Shown here: one piece after another, positions 25,668 to 34,746 of the stretch | Position numbering within the stretch: the first letter of the stretch is position 1 | Layout: the number at the start of each line of letters is the position of its first letter | Source: Oceanobacter sp045430275 | GTDB taxonomy: Bacteria; Pseudomonadota; Gammaproteobacteria; Pseudomonadales; Oceanobacteraceae | Direction: 5' to 3' | Assembly: GCA_045430275.1 (NCBI GenBank) | Contig: JAILXU010000006.1 | Span: 146,323 to 210,322, forward strand | DNA length: 64,000 nt | The notes under the pieces: generated by a model | Database searches by the model: none | Told to the model about the DNA's origin: nothing | The model's input: the letters and a program-made list of their open reading frames with translations, nothing else | Made by a program: the position numbers and the translations under genes

Positions 25668-28223
25668 TTAGAATGATTGACCCAATGAAAATTCAAAACC
25701 TTCCGTACGATCGCCACGCTGATCTTTAATCGGTATGGAATATACGAAGGTCAACGGCCCAATAGCCGTCACCCAGGTAACGCCAAGGCCTGTGCTGTAA
25801 CGCAGCTCGCCCAGGTCAATGCCGTCATTGCAGTAAGGGTGACTGGTCAGACTCGGCAAATCACTGTCTGACGGGGTATAGCATTGATCTGTAAATGTAT
25901 TCCCCGCATCAAAAAACGCAACGGTACGAACGGAGCTGCGATCTTCTACAAAAGGAATCGGGAAGATCAATTCCAGAGACGCTTCCGTCAAGATGTTACC
26001 GCCAATCGCACTCGGTGTTTCAAGGAAGCCTGGAGCAGACACCACAGAACCGGATGAATCTGTTGCATACACGGGTTTGTAACGATTACTGTTGCTGACG
26101 GCCTCGGCTGCACCATCCGCATCCGCAACATAGACCACAGAAGGGGCACTGGCATCCACAATCGGTCGGCCCAGATTGTCGGTTTCGTACACAACACTGC
26201 CATTGCTATTTGTTTGCACCAAAGGCTGAACACGATATTCAGGCAAGCCTCTTGGCCCCAGCGAATTGGTGCGATAGCCACGTACAGAACCCAAACCACC
26301 GGCGCGGAAATTCTTGAAGAATGGCAAACGCTTGATATCACCATAACCATTGCCATAGCCCAGTTCCGTTCTGAATCGTACCGACCACTCAGACGCCAGA
26401 GGGAAGTAATAATTGGAACGATAACTCAACTTGTAGCTGGTGAGATCACTACCCGGAACCGCCGCACTCAGGGAAACACGCTGTTCGATACCCTCCGTCG
26501 GGAACATACCGTGATTCAGAGAGCTATAACGCCAGTTAAAGCCGACCGTGTATTCATCAAAGCGGCTGCCTTCTGTGTCCAGAAAATCTGTGATTTCTGC
26601 AGGAATGGTTGTTCCCTCAAACATCACCGTATTGGAATAGCCCAGTGACATGCCCGCACGCTGGTAACGGGAAATAGGATAACCGAAGGTGACGTTGGCA
26701 CCCTTGGTATTGGTTTGATAATCGCTGACGGTGCTCAGCTTATTGAAATCTGTTTCACGATAAAACAGATTAAATCCGCGACTGACGCCGTGAATCGTAT
26801 AAAAAGGATCGGTGAAAGAGAAGTTATAAGACTGCTGGGTATCGGTCTTGTTCACACTCAAACTCATGCGATCGCCAGTACCCAGAAAGTTATTCTGGCT
26901 GACACTTGCTCCCAGAATCATCCCCTGCCCACCGGCATACCCGATGTTGAAATTCAACGTACCATTTAATTGTTCTTCAACACGGTAATTGACATCAATC
27001 AGATCATCTCGACCGGGTACGGGCGGCGTATCCACAGTGACAGTTTTGAAAAAGCCCAAAGCATTCAACTCGGCTTTACCCACCTCGATTTTGTCCGTGG
27101 ATGCCCAGCCACCTTCCATCTGTAACATTTCACGACGCAGTACTTCATCACGCGTGGTCTCGTTGCCAGAGAAGTTAACACTGCGTACGTACGTGCGACG
27201 ACCGGGTTCAACAAAGTAGGTTAAATCCACTTCCAGCGCTTCGTCGTTAATCTTGGGAATACCGTTCACCTTGGCAAACGTATACCCTTCGTTGCCCAAT
27301 ATTCGAGTCATCTTGTCGCTGGTAGACGTTACCTGACGACGAGAGAAAACATCCCCGACTTCAATTTGATGCTTTTCCTGAAATTCACTTTCATCAACGA
27401 TCAAATCGCCTGCCAGATTAATACGATTGATCGTGTAAACATCCCCTTCTTTCACATTGATCGTGATATAAACACCGTCTTTTTCCGGCGAAAGGGCGAC
27501 CTGTGTCGACTCGATATTAAAACGAATATAACCACGATCCAGATACCAGGAACGCAAGGTTTCCAGGTCAGCCATCAGTTTTTCACGGTTGTATTTGGTA
27601 TCCGATGAATACCAGGACCAGAAGCCATCGCTTTTCAGAGACAACTGCCCCAGCAACTCGTCGTCTGAAAAAGCATTATTGCCAAGAATATTAATATCAG
27701 CAATTTCAGCAACAGAGCCTTCTTTAATACGAATCAGCAATTTGACCCGGTTACGAGGCAATGGAGTGACTTCAATCTCGGAACCCGCATCGTAACGCCC
27801 TTGAGCAGCATAGACGCGCTCAATTTCCAGGATCATGCGCTCCAATGTTGCACGCTTGAATACTTGCCCTTCAGCAATGCCGTTTTGCTTCAACGAATCC
27901 ATCAATGCTTCATCGGGAAGCTGTTTGTTGCCCTCCAGTTCCACTTCCGTGATCGTTGGTAATTCAACCAACTGGAGAATCACAACACCGCCATCACGAT
28001 AAATACGCAGGTCATTAAACAAGCCCGTACCAAACAAGCGTTTGGAAACAGCAGCCAGATCAGCCTGATTAACCTGATCACCTTTATTGATGGTTAACTG
28101 TTCAAATACAGTCCCGGCTGAAACACGTTGCAGCCCTTCCAAACGAATGTCTTCAACAATAAAGGATTCGGCCTGAGCAACCGACAGCACACCCAGAAGC
28201 AGAACAAACAGCAACGAACGCAT
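25668..28223 (-). CDS. bamA: Outer membrane assembly factor BamA, long loop 6
   Basis: An 851-residue Omp85 protein, the core of the BAM complex. After a signal peptide (about 1-18) there are five POTRA domains to about residue 420, then a 16-strand barrel. The (V)RGY motif of loop 6 is in GLGSVRGYRTNSLGP (about 645-660). Between it and IGGNILTEASLELIFP lie about 85 residues, some 40 more than in Escherichia coli BamA, which accounts for the greater total length. The insert is rich in S, N, D, G and V and contains GRPIVDASAPSVVYVADADG. The last residue is phenylalanine, as expected. It is expressed from the operon behind rseP. Confidence 0.96.
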   Translation of the reverse strand: MRSLLFVLLLGVLSVAQAESFIVEDIRLEGLQRVSAGTVFEQLTINKGDQVNQADLAAVSKRLFGTGLFNDLRIYRDGGVVILQLVELPTITEVELEGNKQLPDEALMDSLKQNGIAEGQVFKRATLERMILEIERVYAAQGRYDAGSEIEVTPLPRNRVKLLIRIKEGSVAEIADINILGNNAFSDDELLGQLSLKSDGFWSWYSSDTKYNREKLMADLETLRSWYLDRGYIRFNIESTQVALSPEKDGVYITINVKEGDVYTINRINLAGDLIVDESEFQEKHQIEVGDVFSRRQVTSTSDKMTRILGNEGYTFAKVNGIPKINDEALEVDLTYFVEPGRRTYVRSVNFSGNETTRDEVLRREMLQMEGGWASTDKIEVGKAELNALGFFKTVTVDTPPVPGRDDLIDVNYRVEEQLNGTLNFNIGYAGGQGMILGASVSQNNFLGTGDRMSLSVNKTDTQQSYNFSFTDPFYTIHGVSRGFNLFYRETDFNKLSTVSDYQTNTKGANVTFGYPISRYQRAGMSLGYSNTVMFEGTTIPAEITDFLDTEGSRFDEYTVGFNWRYSSLNHGMFPTEGIEQRVSLSAAVPGSDLTSYKLSYRSNYYFPLASEWSVRFRTELGYGNGYGDIKRLPFFKNFRAGGLGSVRGYRTNSLGPRGLPEYRVQPLVQTNSNGSVVYETDNLGRPIVDASAPSVVYVADADGAAEAVSNSNRYKPVYATDSSGSVVSAPGFLETPSAIGGNILTEASLELIFPIPFVEDRSSVRTVAFFDAGNTFTDQCYTPSDSDLPSLTSHPYCNDGIDLGELRYSTGLGVTWVTAIGPLTFVYSIPIKDQRGDRTEGFEFSLGQSF

Positions 28224-28253
28224 GAAATAAGGAATCCAAGTAAATTCGACGAA

Positions 28254-29591
28254 TTAAAGTCGACTGATATCGTTATAGAAGGCCACTAACATCAAGCTCA
28301 GCAATACTGCCATGCCTAATTTCAGTGTCATTATCTGAATCGATTCAGGCAAGGGCTTACCCAGCACTGACTCGATGGTATTGAGCAATATATGGCCGCC
28401 ATCCAACATTGGAACCGGCAGCAAATTCAACACACCCAGCGATACACTCAGCAATGCCAAAAACTGCACAAAGGCTTCCAATCCATTCGAGGCCGAATTG
28501 CCGGCTACTTTAGCAATGGTAATAGGGCCACTCAAGTTCTTTACAGACAGATCACCCGCAATCATCTTCCAGAGAGAATCCAGCGTCAGGAAAATCAGAT
28601 CACCGGTTTGTGACAATGCCCGCAAGAATGCAGCGCCAGGCCCCGCGTGACTGGTGCGTATCCATTCCCGAGGAAATTCAACCGCTTGTGGCGCCATACC
28701 CGCAAAGCCGATGACACTGCCATCGTCCAGTTTTCGAGTTGAAGGGGTCAGAATCAACTCTTGACGGGCCCCTGATCGCTCAATCGAAATCAGCATGGGT
28801 GCGCTGGCGGATGCCTTGATATGCTCAACCAGAGCATACCAATCCGGTAATGACTCGCCATTAACAGCGACCACCTTGTCCCCAGCCAGAAAACCAGCGG
28901 CCTGAGCCGCACTTTCAGGGACAACTTCACCAACTCGTGCCGGGACGGGGATTCGACGCGGTGTAAAACCCAACCCTCGTAACGGGTCCGGGCCTTCCAT
29001 CTCCGAAAGCCATCGCTCAAGCTTGACCTCAACCTGCTGACGAGCACCATCACGATGAATATCCAGAGCAATTGATGTGGTTTCACCAATATAAGGCAGC
29101 AACTGCCAACTCACGTCCTTCCAGGTTGATGTTGTTTCACCATCCACCGCAACAATTTCATCCCCCGACTGCAAGCCTGCAACCTGAGCGGGAGAAGCGT
29201 CTGACACCTCTCCCAATACGGGAGCCTGGCCCTGGGTACCGACCATAAACAAGAACCAGTAAGCAACAACCGCAAAAATAAAATTGGCGAATGGGCCAGC
29301 AGCGGCAATGAAGTTACGCTGCGTAACGCTTTTGCGCGTAAAGCTCTGATCCAGCAAGGCTTCTGGCACGTCACCTTCACGTTCATCCAGCATCTTGACG
29401 TAGCCACCCAATGGAATGGGCGCAACCGAATATTCCGTGCCTAATTTATCTTTAAAAGAAAACAGGGGATTACCAAACCCGACAGAAAATCGGATGACGT
29501 GTACGCCACAGCGGCGAGCCGCCCAAAAATGGCCGTACTCATGCACGACAACCAGAACACTGATAGCAACAAGAAAATAAAGAAGGGTCAA
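28254..29591 (-). CDS. rseP: RIP zinc metalloprotease RseP
   Basis: A 445-residue inner-membrane site-2 protease that cuts RseA-type anti-sigma factors in the envelope stress response. VVVHEYGHFWAARRCGV has the HExxH zinc site in the first helix; two periplasmic PDZ domains follow (about 115-290), and LNLLPVPMLDGGHI gives the third ligand and the LDG motif. The start is TTG at 29591: GGAG lies about 7 bases upstream inside the end of dxr, and the reading frame has no ATG before HEYGH. The spacing to dxr is 3 bases. Confidence 0.95.
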   Translation of the reverse strand: MTLLYFLVAISVLVVVHEYGHFWAARRCGVHVIRFSVGFGNPLFSFKDKLGTEYSVAPIPLGGYVKMLDEREGDVPEALLDQSFTRKSVTQRNFIAAAGPFANFIFAVVAYWFLFMVGTQGQAPVLGEVSDASPAQVAGLQSGDEIVAVDGETTSTWKDVSWQLLPYIGETTSIALDIHRDGARQQVEVKLERWLSEMEGPDPLRGLGFTPRRIPVPARVGEVVPESAAQAAGFLAGDKVVAVNGESLPDWYALVEHIKASASAPMLISIERSGARQELILTPSTRKLDDGSVIGFAGMAPQAVEFPREWIRTSHAGPGAAFLRALSQTGDLIFLTLDSLWKMIAGDLSVKNLSGPITIAKVAGNSASNGLEAFVQFLALLSVSLGVLNLLPVPMLDGGHILLNTIESVLGKPLPESIQIMTLKLGMAVLLSLMLVAFYNDISRL

Positions 29592-29594
29592 CGA

Positions 29595-30803
29595 TCACTC
29601 CACATGCGTCTGTCGAGCAATAGCAAATACACGGTCTGCCAATTGCTCTGCTTGTTCCCTGGCCCAGCGATCAGCCGCCAGTACCACATCCAGGTTGTCA
29701 GCAGACGAAACCTCGTGTGACGACATAACCTCTGCTACGAGATTTGGGATATCAACAAAGCGAATTTGTTCCTTCAGGAAACGATGAACCGCAATTTCAT
29801 TGGCCGCATTCAAGACAGCGGGCAAAGTGCCGCCGACGGAAAATGCCTGACGAGCCAAGGCCAATGCAGGAAAACACTGCTCATCGGGCGTTTCAAAGTT
29901 CAATTGTGCGATGTCGAACAAATCCAGATTTTCGACCCCGGCATCAATACGCTGTGGCCATGCCATACCATAGGCAATGGGTGTACGCATATCTGGCTGC
30001 CCCAATTGAGCAATAACAGAACCGTCCCGATACTGCACCATCGAATGAATAACACTTTCAGGATGAACAACAACCTGTACCTGCTCCGGCTGACAGTTGA
30101 ACAAAAAGCAGGCTTCGATTAACTCCAGCCCTTTATTCATCAATGTCGCCGAATCAACGGAAATCTTCTGCCCCATTGACCAATTTGGGTGAGCAACGGC
30201 TTGTGCCGGTGTGACAGCTTCCAAATCGGATAACAACTTGCCACGAAATGGCCCACCGGAAGCAGTCAATAAAATCTTGCGAATACCGTGAGGTTCAAAG
30301 TCACCGCTGTAATCGTGCGGCATGGCCTGGAAAATGGCGTTGTGTTCACTGTCGATTGGCAGCAACTCTGCACCACCTCGTTTGACAGCTTCCATAAATA
30401 ACGGCCCAGCCATCACCAGGCTTTCTTTATTGGCCAGCAACACTCGCTTGCCCGCTTCAGCCGCAGCCAATGACGGTAGCAAGCCAGCCGCTCCCACGAT
30501 AGCGGCCATAATCATGTCCACATCCGGGTGCCGGGACACCTCACACATAGCCTCGGTACCACTGAGAACCTGGGTATCAGTATCTGATCCCAGGCAATCC
30601 TGCAGTTCCCTGGCGGCATCCGCACAAGCCATCACCGCAAAACGAGGGCAAAAACGTTCAACCTGATCTTTCATGGCAGCCACACTGGTTGAAGCAACCA
30701 GTGCAAATACAGCGTATTCGTCAGGATGACGAGCAATGACATCCAGCGTACTGCATCCAATAGAACCGGTTGATCCCAGCACAGTGACTGATTTGAGCGT
30801 CAC
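29595..30803 (-). CDS. dxr: 1-deoxy-D-xylulose 5-phosphate reductoisomerase
   Basis: A 402-residue enzyme of the MEP isoprenoid pathway. It has the NADPH motif VLGSTGSIGCSTLDV at the N-terminus, LLANKESLVMAG, and the metal/substrate motif PIDSEHNAIFQ. The start is GTG at 30803, which overlaps the cdsA stop as GTGA, with GGAG upstream; it matches the family N-terminus (TLKSVTVLGSTGSIG). It supplies isopentenyl diphosphate, used by the undecaprenyl synthase encoded two genes upstream. Confidence 0.96.
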   Translation of the reverse strand: MTLKSVTVLGSTGSIGCSTLDVIARHPDEYAVFALVASTSVAAMKDQVERFCPRFAVMACADAARELQDCLGSDTDTQVLSGTEAMCEVSRHPDVDMIMAAIVGAAGLLPSLAAAEAGKRVLLANKESLVMAGPLFMEAVKRGGAELLPIDSEHNAIFQAMPHDYSGDFEPHGIRKILLTASGGPFRGKLLSDLEAVTPAQAVAHPNWSMGQKISVDSATLMNKGLELIEACFLFNCQPEQVQVVVHPESVIHSMVQYRDGSVIAQLGQPDMRTPIAYGMAWPQRIDAGVENLDLFDIAQLNFETPDEQCFPALALARQAFSVGGTLPAVLNAANEIAVHRFLKEQIRFVDIPNLVAEVMSSHEVSSADNLDVVLAADRWAREQAEQLADRVFAIARQTHVE

Positions 30804-31633
30804 GACATCCACTCCCAATTCATCCAGTACACACACAAGGCAAAGACAGGTACGGCCGCAGCCATGCTGTCAATACGATCCAGAACACCACCATGCCCCG
30901 GCAATAAAGCTGAGCTGTCTTTTATACCCCGGTAGCGTTTCATCATACTTTCCAGCAAATCGCCCAGTACGGAGACCACCGTTGTGAGCGCAACAACCAT
31001 CAACAACTGCACTTGCTCAAGCATTGCCAGAGGGTGAACCCAAAGATCGATACACAAACCAAAGATCACGCCAACGGCCAGAGATGTCGCCATCCCACCC
31101 CAAAATCCAGCCCACGATTTACCAGGGCTGACATTCGGAGCCAGTTTGGCTTTACCCCATTTTTTGCCAGCAAAGTAAGCTCCGGTATCCGCTCCCCAGA
31201 TGATCAGCATCACCAGCAGAATCAACAACGAACTGTGAGTCACCTGCTTGAGGTAAACAAATCCACCCCACATGGGAATCAACACCAGCAATCCCAACAC
31301 AGCCCGTATCCAGGCTGATTTCCAGACCGTAGTGCCACCGGGGTAACGCTTGACCAGTACAAAAGCCAGCAGCCACCACAATCCACCCAGACCCAGATAG
31401 TAAATCAGGAAATCAGGGATCATCGGACTGGTGAGCAGGCAGAGCAGTACCACAGCGGCATAGCCGATGCGCTGCCCCTGAGCGCTATAACCAGCCATAT
31501 TGGCCCATTCCCAAGCACCCACCGCGGCGATAACAGCGATAAAAACAGCAAAGAAATGCAAAGGCAGAAAGAAAATACCAATGATCATCAACGGCGCCAG
31601 AATCAACGCCGTAATCACACGTTGTTTAATCAC
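30800..31633 (-). CDS. cdsA: Phosphatidate cytidylyltransferase
   Basis: A 277-residue integral membrane enzyme with about eight helices that makes CDP-diacylglycerol from phosphatidate and CTP. The C-terminal signature runs GDLLESMMKRYRGIKDSSALLPGHGGVLDRIDSM, with the KR, KD, GHGG and DRID residues intact (quoted motif pieces: SMMKRYRGIKD, LLPGHGGVLDRID). GTG at 31633 is preferred because AAAGG lies 9 bases upstream and homologues begin with xKQRxITA; GTG at 31642 is the alternative. It overlaps the uppS stop by 8 bases and the dxr start by 4. Confidence 0.94.
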   Translation of the reverse strand: MIKQRVITALILAPLMIIGIFFLPLHFFAVFIAVIAAVGAWEWANMAGYSAQGQRIGYAAVVLLCLLTSPMIPDFLIYYLGLGGLWWLLAFVLVKRYPGGTTVWKSAWIRAVLGLLVLIPMWGGFVYLKQVTHSSLLILLVMLIIWGADTGAYFAGKKWGKAKLAPNVSPGKSWAGFWGGMATSLAVGVIFGLCIDLWVHPLAMLEQVQLLMVVALTTVVSVLGDLLESMMKRYRGIKDSSALLPGHGGVLDRIDSMAAAVPVFALCVYWMNWEWMS

Positions 31634-32390
31634 TGACAGCACCTTTTAATTGATCATCCGTACGCCCAAAACGACGGGTACGACTGGAAAAAGCCGCCAG
31701 CGCTTTCTGATATTCTGTTTCCCGGAAATCGGGCCAGAACGCATCACAAAAGTAGAATTCGGTGTAAGCACATTGCCATAACAGGAAGTTGCTGATGCGT
31801 TGCTCACCGCCGGTGCGGATCAATAAATCCGGGGATGGATATTGAGCCAGACAAGTGTGCTCATGCAGCATATCTTCTGTAATAGCAGCCGCTTTCAGCT
31901 GTCCATCAGCAACCGACTCAGCCAGTCGGCGGGCAGCCTGCGCAATATCCCAACGCCCACCGTAATTGGCAGCAATCACCAACAACATTCCGGTATTGTT
32001 CGCCGTAGACGCTTCCGCTTCAGCAATCAGTTTCTGGATTTTGGCTGAAAAAGCCGTGGTATCACCGATGATTTTCAAACGCAGATTGTTGCGCCGCAAA
32101 CGACGCACTTCACGCTCAAGAGCCATCGTGAACAATTGCATCAGAGCAGACACTTCCTTCGCAGGACGACGCCAGTTCTCACTACTGAAAGCAAACAGGG
32201 TGAGCACTTCAACGCCTTCACGCGCGGAGACTTCAACAACGCTACGAACCGCTTCGACACCCGCTTTATGACCGGCAATACCCGGCATCAAACGTTTTTT
32301 GGCCCAGCGGTTGTTGCCATCCATAATGATGGCAACGTGACGAGGAACCGTTCCATCGGCTCCCTCTTTTTCTTCTATTCTGGTCGACAT
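31626..32390 (-). CDS. uppS: Undecaprenyl diphosphate synthase
   Basis: A 254-residue cis-prenyltransferase that makes the C55 lipid carrier for cell-wall and surface sugars. The motifs HVAIIMDGNNRWAKKR (catalytic Asp), LTLFAFSSENWRRP and LIRTGGEQRISNFLLWQ are complete. ATG at 32390 is chosen over a TTG two codons earlier; it lies 7 bases past the frr stop. It stands between frr and cdsA as in other gammaproteobacteria. Confidence 0.96.
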   Translation of the reverse strand: MSTRIEEKEGADGTVPRHVAIIMDGNNRWAKKRLMPGIAGHKAGVEAVRSVVEVSAREGVEVLTLFAFSSENWRRPAKEVSALMQLFTMALEREVRRLRRNNLRLKIIGDTTAFSAKIQKLIAEAEASTANNTGMLLVIAANYGGRWDIAQAARRLAESVADGQLKAAAITEDMLHEHTCLAQYPSPDLLIRTGGEQRISNFLLWQCAYTEFYFCDAFWPDFRETEYQKALAAFSSRTRRFGRTDDQLKGAVSD

Positions 32391-32396
32391 AAGCAA

Positions 32397-32954
32397 TCAG
32401 ACCTGCATCAGGTCTTTTTCCTTCCCCGCCAGCAGCGCGTCCATTTCAGCAATGAACTTGTCCGTCAGTTTCTGGATTTGATCCTGACCACCGTGCTCTT
32501 CATCTTCAGAAATCATCTTTTCTTTCAACAGCTCTTTGATATTGCTGTTGGCATCACGACGAATATTCCGAATGGACACACGCCCTTTTTCAGCTTCTGC
32601 ACGAGCCTGCTTGATGTAGTCTTTACGCGTTTCTTCCGTCAGAGCTGGCATCGGCAAGCGAATGGTATCGCCGGAAGTAGATGGGTTCAGACCCAGATCA
32701 GACTTGAGAATGGCCTTTTCAATGATAGGTACGAGGTTCTTTTCCCAAGGATTAATGGCCAGAGTACGACCATCTTCTACAATGATATTGGCAGCCTGAC
32801 CAATCGGTGTTTCAGTACCGTAATAATCAATCTTGACGTTATCCAAAATCGCTGGATTGGCACGACCCGTACGTACTTTCTTGAATGCTTCCAGCAGAGA
32901 ACCCACACTTTTGGTCATGCGTTCTTCTGCATCTTGTTTGATTTCATCGATCAT
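32397..32954 (-). CDS. frr: Ribosome recycling factor
   Basis: A 185-residue protein of normal length that, with EF-G, splits the post-termination ribosome. It has the expected IDEIKQDAEERMTKSVGSL start, the VRTGRANPAILD motif and the KRxKIRNIRRDAN-like region (here RVSIRNIRRDANSNIKELLK). GAGGAAG lies before the ATG, and the pyrH stop is 2 bases upstream. Confidence 0.97.
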   Translation of the reverse strand: MIDEIKQDAEERMTKSVGSLLEAFKKVRTGRANPAILDNVKIDYYGTETPIGQAANIIVEDGRTLAINPWEKNLVPIIEKAILKSDLGLNPSTSGDTIRLPMPALTEETRKDYIKQARAEAEKGRVSIRNIRRDANSNIKELLKEKMISEDEEHGGQDQIQKLTDKFIAEMDALLAGKEKDLMQV

Positions 32955-32956
32955 AA

Positions 32957-33691
32957 TTACGCTTCCTCACTTACAATCAGCGTGCCATCATTGCCGCCAG
33001 TAACCAGCCGGGCCAACACACCTGATTCGTTCATATCGTAAACCCGTAATGGCATGTTATGGTCCCGCGCCAGACAAATCGCCGTCAGGTCCATCACACC
33101 CAGCTGTTTCTCCAGCACTTCCTGATACGTCAAGGTATCGTACTTGGATGCTTCCGGGTCTTTCTTCGGGTCTGCAGTATACACACCATCGACATTAGTG
33201 GCTTTCAATACCGCATCGGCATTGATCTCAATACCTCTCAGGCATGCCGCCGAGTCGGTTGTAAAAAATGGATTACCGGTTCCCGCTGCAAAGATAACAA
33301 TATCACCGCTGTCCAATGCCCGAATGGCACTGCGACGATCATAGTGATCAACCACGCCACTCATGGGAATAGCCGACATCACTCGAGTTGTCATGTTAGC
33401 GCGCTCAAGAGCATCACGCATGGCCAAGGCGTTCATCACCGTCGCCAACATGCCCATGTGATCACCCGCGACCCGATCCAGGCCCGCCTCGCTCAACTGC
33501 TTGCCGCGGAACAGATTACCACCGCCAATCACAAGCCCGATCTGAACGCCAATTCCCCGAAGCTGACCAATTTCCAGAGCCATACGATCCAGCACTTTAG
33601 GATCAATACCGAATTCGAGGTCTCCCATCAGGGCCTCACCACTCAGTTTTAATAATATACGCTTGTACTTTGGGCTTGTTTGCGTCGCCAT
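32957..33691 (-). CDS. pyrH: UMP kinase
   Basis: A 244-residue amino-acid-kinase-fold enzyme that phosphorylates UMP. YKRILLKLSGEALMG, VIGGGNLFRG, ATVMNALAMRDALE, AAGTGNPFFTTDSAACLR and the C-terminal DMNESGVLARLV are all typical of the bacterial hexameric form. ATG at 33691 has GGAG 6 bases upstream and fits the family N-terminus. The gap to tsf is about 95 bases and holds two hairpins. Confidence 0.96.
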   Translation of the reverse strand: MATQTSPKYKRILLKLSGEALMGDLEFGIDPKVLDRMALEIGQLRGIGVQIGLVIGGGNLFRGKQLSEAGLDRVAGDHMGMLATVMNALAMRDALERANMTTRVMSAIPMSGVVDHYDRRSAIRALDSGDIVIFAAGTGNPFFTTDSAACLRGIEINADAVLKATNVDGVYTADPKKDPEASKYDTLTYQEVLEKQLGVMDLTAICLARDHNMPLRVYDMNESGVLARLVTGGNDGTLIVSEEA

Positions 33692-33724
33692 GACAGACTC
33701 CATTTGCTTACGATAGATACAAGT

Positions 33725-33777
33725 ATGCCGGGCAGGACCCGGCACACGATATAGCAGGCAGAGAAAACTCTGCCCTG
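33725..33777 (-). terminator. Two hairpins between tsf and pyrH (attenuator or partial terminator)
   Basis: GGCAGAG/CTCTGCC (33757-33763 with 33768-33774) comes first after tsf, then TGCCGGG/CCCGGCA (33726-33732 with 33738-33744). Neither has a T-run, so they may adjust rather than end transcription. Confidence 0.5.
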
Positions 33778-33785
33778 TAGCAGAA

Positions 33786-34640
33786 TCAGCCTTTCAGCTG
33801 AGCAGCAACTTCGGCAGCAAAATCAACTTCTTCAACTTCAATGCCTTCACCAACTTCGATACGAACAAACGATTCAACTTCGGCACCGGCTTCTTTAGCC
33901 AGTTGCGCGATGGTTTGATCAGGGTTCTTAACGAAAGGCTGCTCCAGCAAGCTGTTCTCTTTCAGGAACTTCTTGATACGACCGCCCATCATTTTTTCAA
34001 CGATGGCGTCTGGCTTGCCTTCCATATCAGGCTGAGCCTTGATGATCTCTTTTTCCTTCTCCAGAACTTCTTCTGGCATGTCTTCAGGGCGAACAACACG
34101 TGGGTTAACAGCCGTCACGTGCATGGCAATGTCTTTGGCAACATCAGCATTGCCGCCTTTCATGGCAACGATACTGGCAATCTTGCCATTGGCGTGCAGG
34201 TAAGCACCAACGGTTTCAGATTCAACAACGAAAGCGCGACGGACAGTAACGTTCTCACCGATTTTCTGAACCAGAGCCATACGGTCTTCTTCCAGCTCAC
34301 CTTCGGTCAGCTTGGCAACATCCGCTTCTTTGGTTTCAGCCAGCTTGGCAACAACTTTGTCAGCGAATGCACTGAAGTTCGCATCACCAGCCGCAAAGTC
34401 AGTTTCAGAGTTCACTTCAACAGCAACGACAACGCCACTCTCAACGATGATGCGAACCTTACCTTCAGCAGCCGTACGGCCTGCTTTTTTGGCAGCTTTC
34501 AGACCGGAGTTCTTGCGCAGGTCTTCGATTGCTTTTTCGATATCGCCTTCGTTGGCTGTCAGTGCTTTTTTGCACTCCATCATGCCAAGACCAGTACGAT
34601 CGCGCAGCTCTTTAACCAGCTTAGGTGAAACGCTTGCCAT
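33786..34640 (-). CDS. tsf: Elongation factor Ts
   Basis: A 284-residue protein, the nucleotide exchange factor of EF-Tu. The N-terminal motif VKELRDRTGLGMMECKKAL and the ETDF motif (EVNSETDFAAGDANF, where E. coli has TDFV) are present, as is VAMKGG and the C-terminal EVGEGIEVEEVDFAAEV. ATG at 34640 is chosen because AGAGGAA lies about 9 bases upstream and the family begins there. It follows rpsB after a terminator-like hairpin. Confidence 0.97.
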   Translation of the reverse strand: MASVSPKLVKELRDRTGLGMMECKKALTANEGDIEKAIEDLRKNSGLKAAKKAGRTAAEGKVRIIVESGVVVAVEVNSETDFAAGDANFSAFADKVVAKLAETKEADVAKLTEGELEEDRMALVQKIGENVTVRRAFVVESETVGAYLHANGKIASIVAMKGGNADVAKDIAMHVTAVNPRVVRPEDMPEEVLEKEKEIIKAQPDMEGKPDAIVEKMMGGRIKKFLKENSLLEQPFVKNPDQTIAQLAKEAGAEVESFVRIEVGEGIEVEEVDFAAEVAAQLKG

Positions 34641-34687
34641 AATTACGATTCCTCTTCTAAATTCACTTATCAACAAAATACCGATTC

Positions 34688-34714
34688 AAAAAAAGGGGGT
34701 TTCCCCCCTCTTTT
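34688..34714 (-). terminator. Terminator-like hairpin between rpsB and tsf
   Basis: On the minus strand GGGGGG, then AAA, then CCCCC, followed by TTTTTTT. A strong stem with T-run inside an operon suggests partial termination, giving less tsf than rpsB mRNA, as is known for the same junction in Escherichia coli. Confidence 0.7.
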
Positions 34715-34746
34715 CTTATTCTTCTTGCAAGAGCCAGTACCGATGC

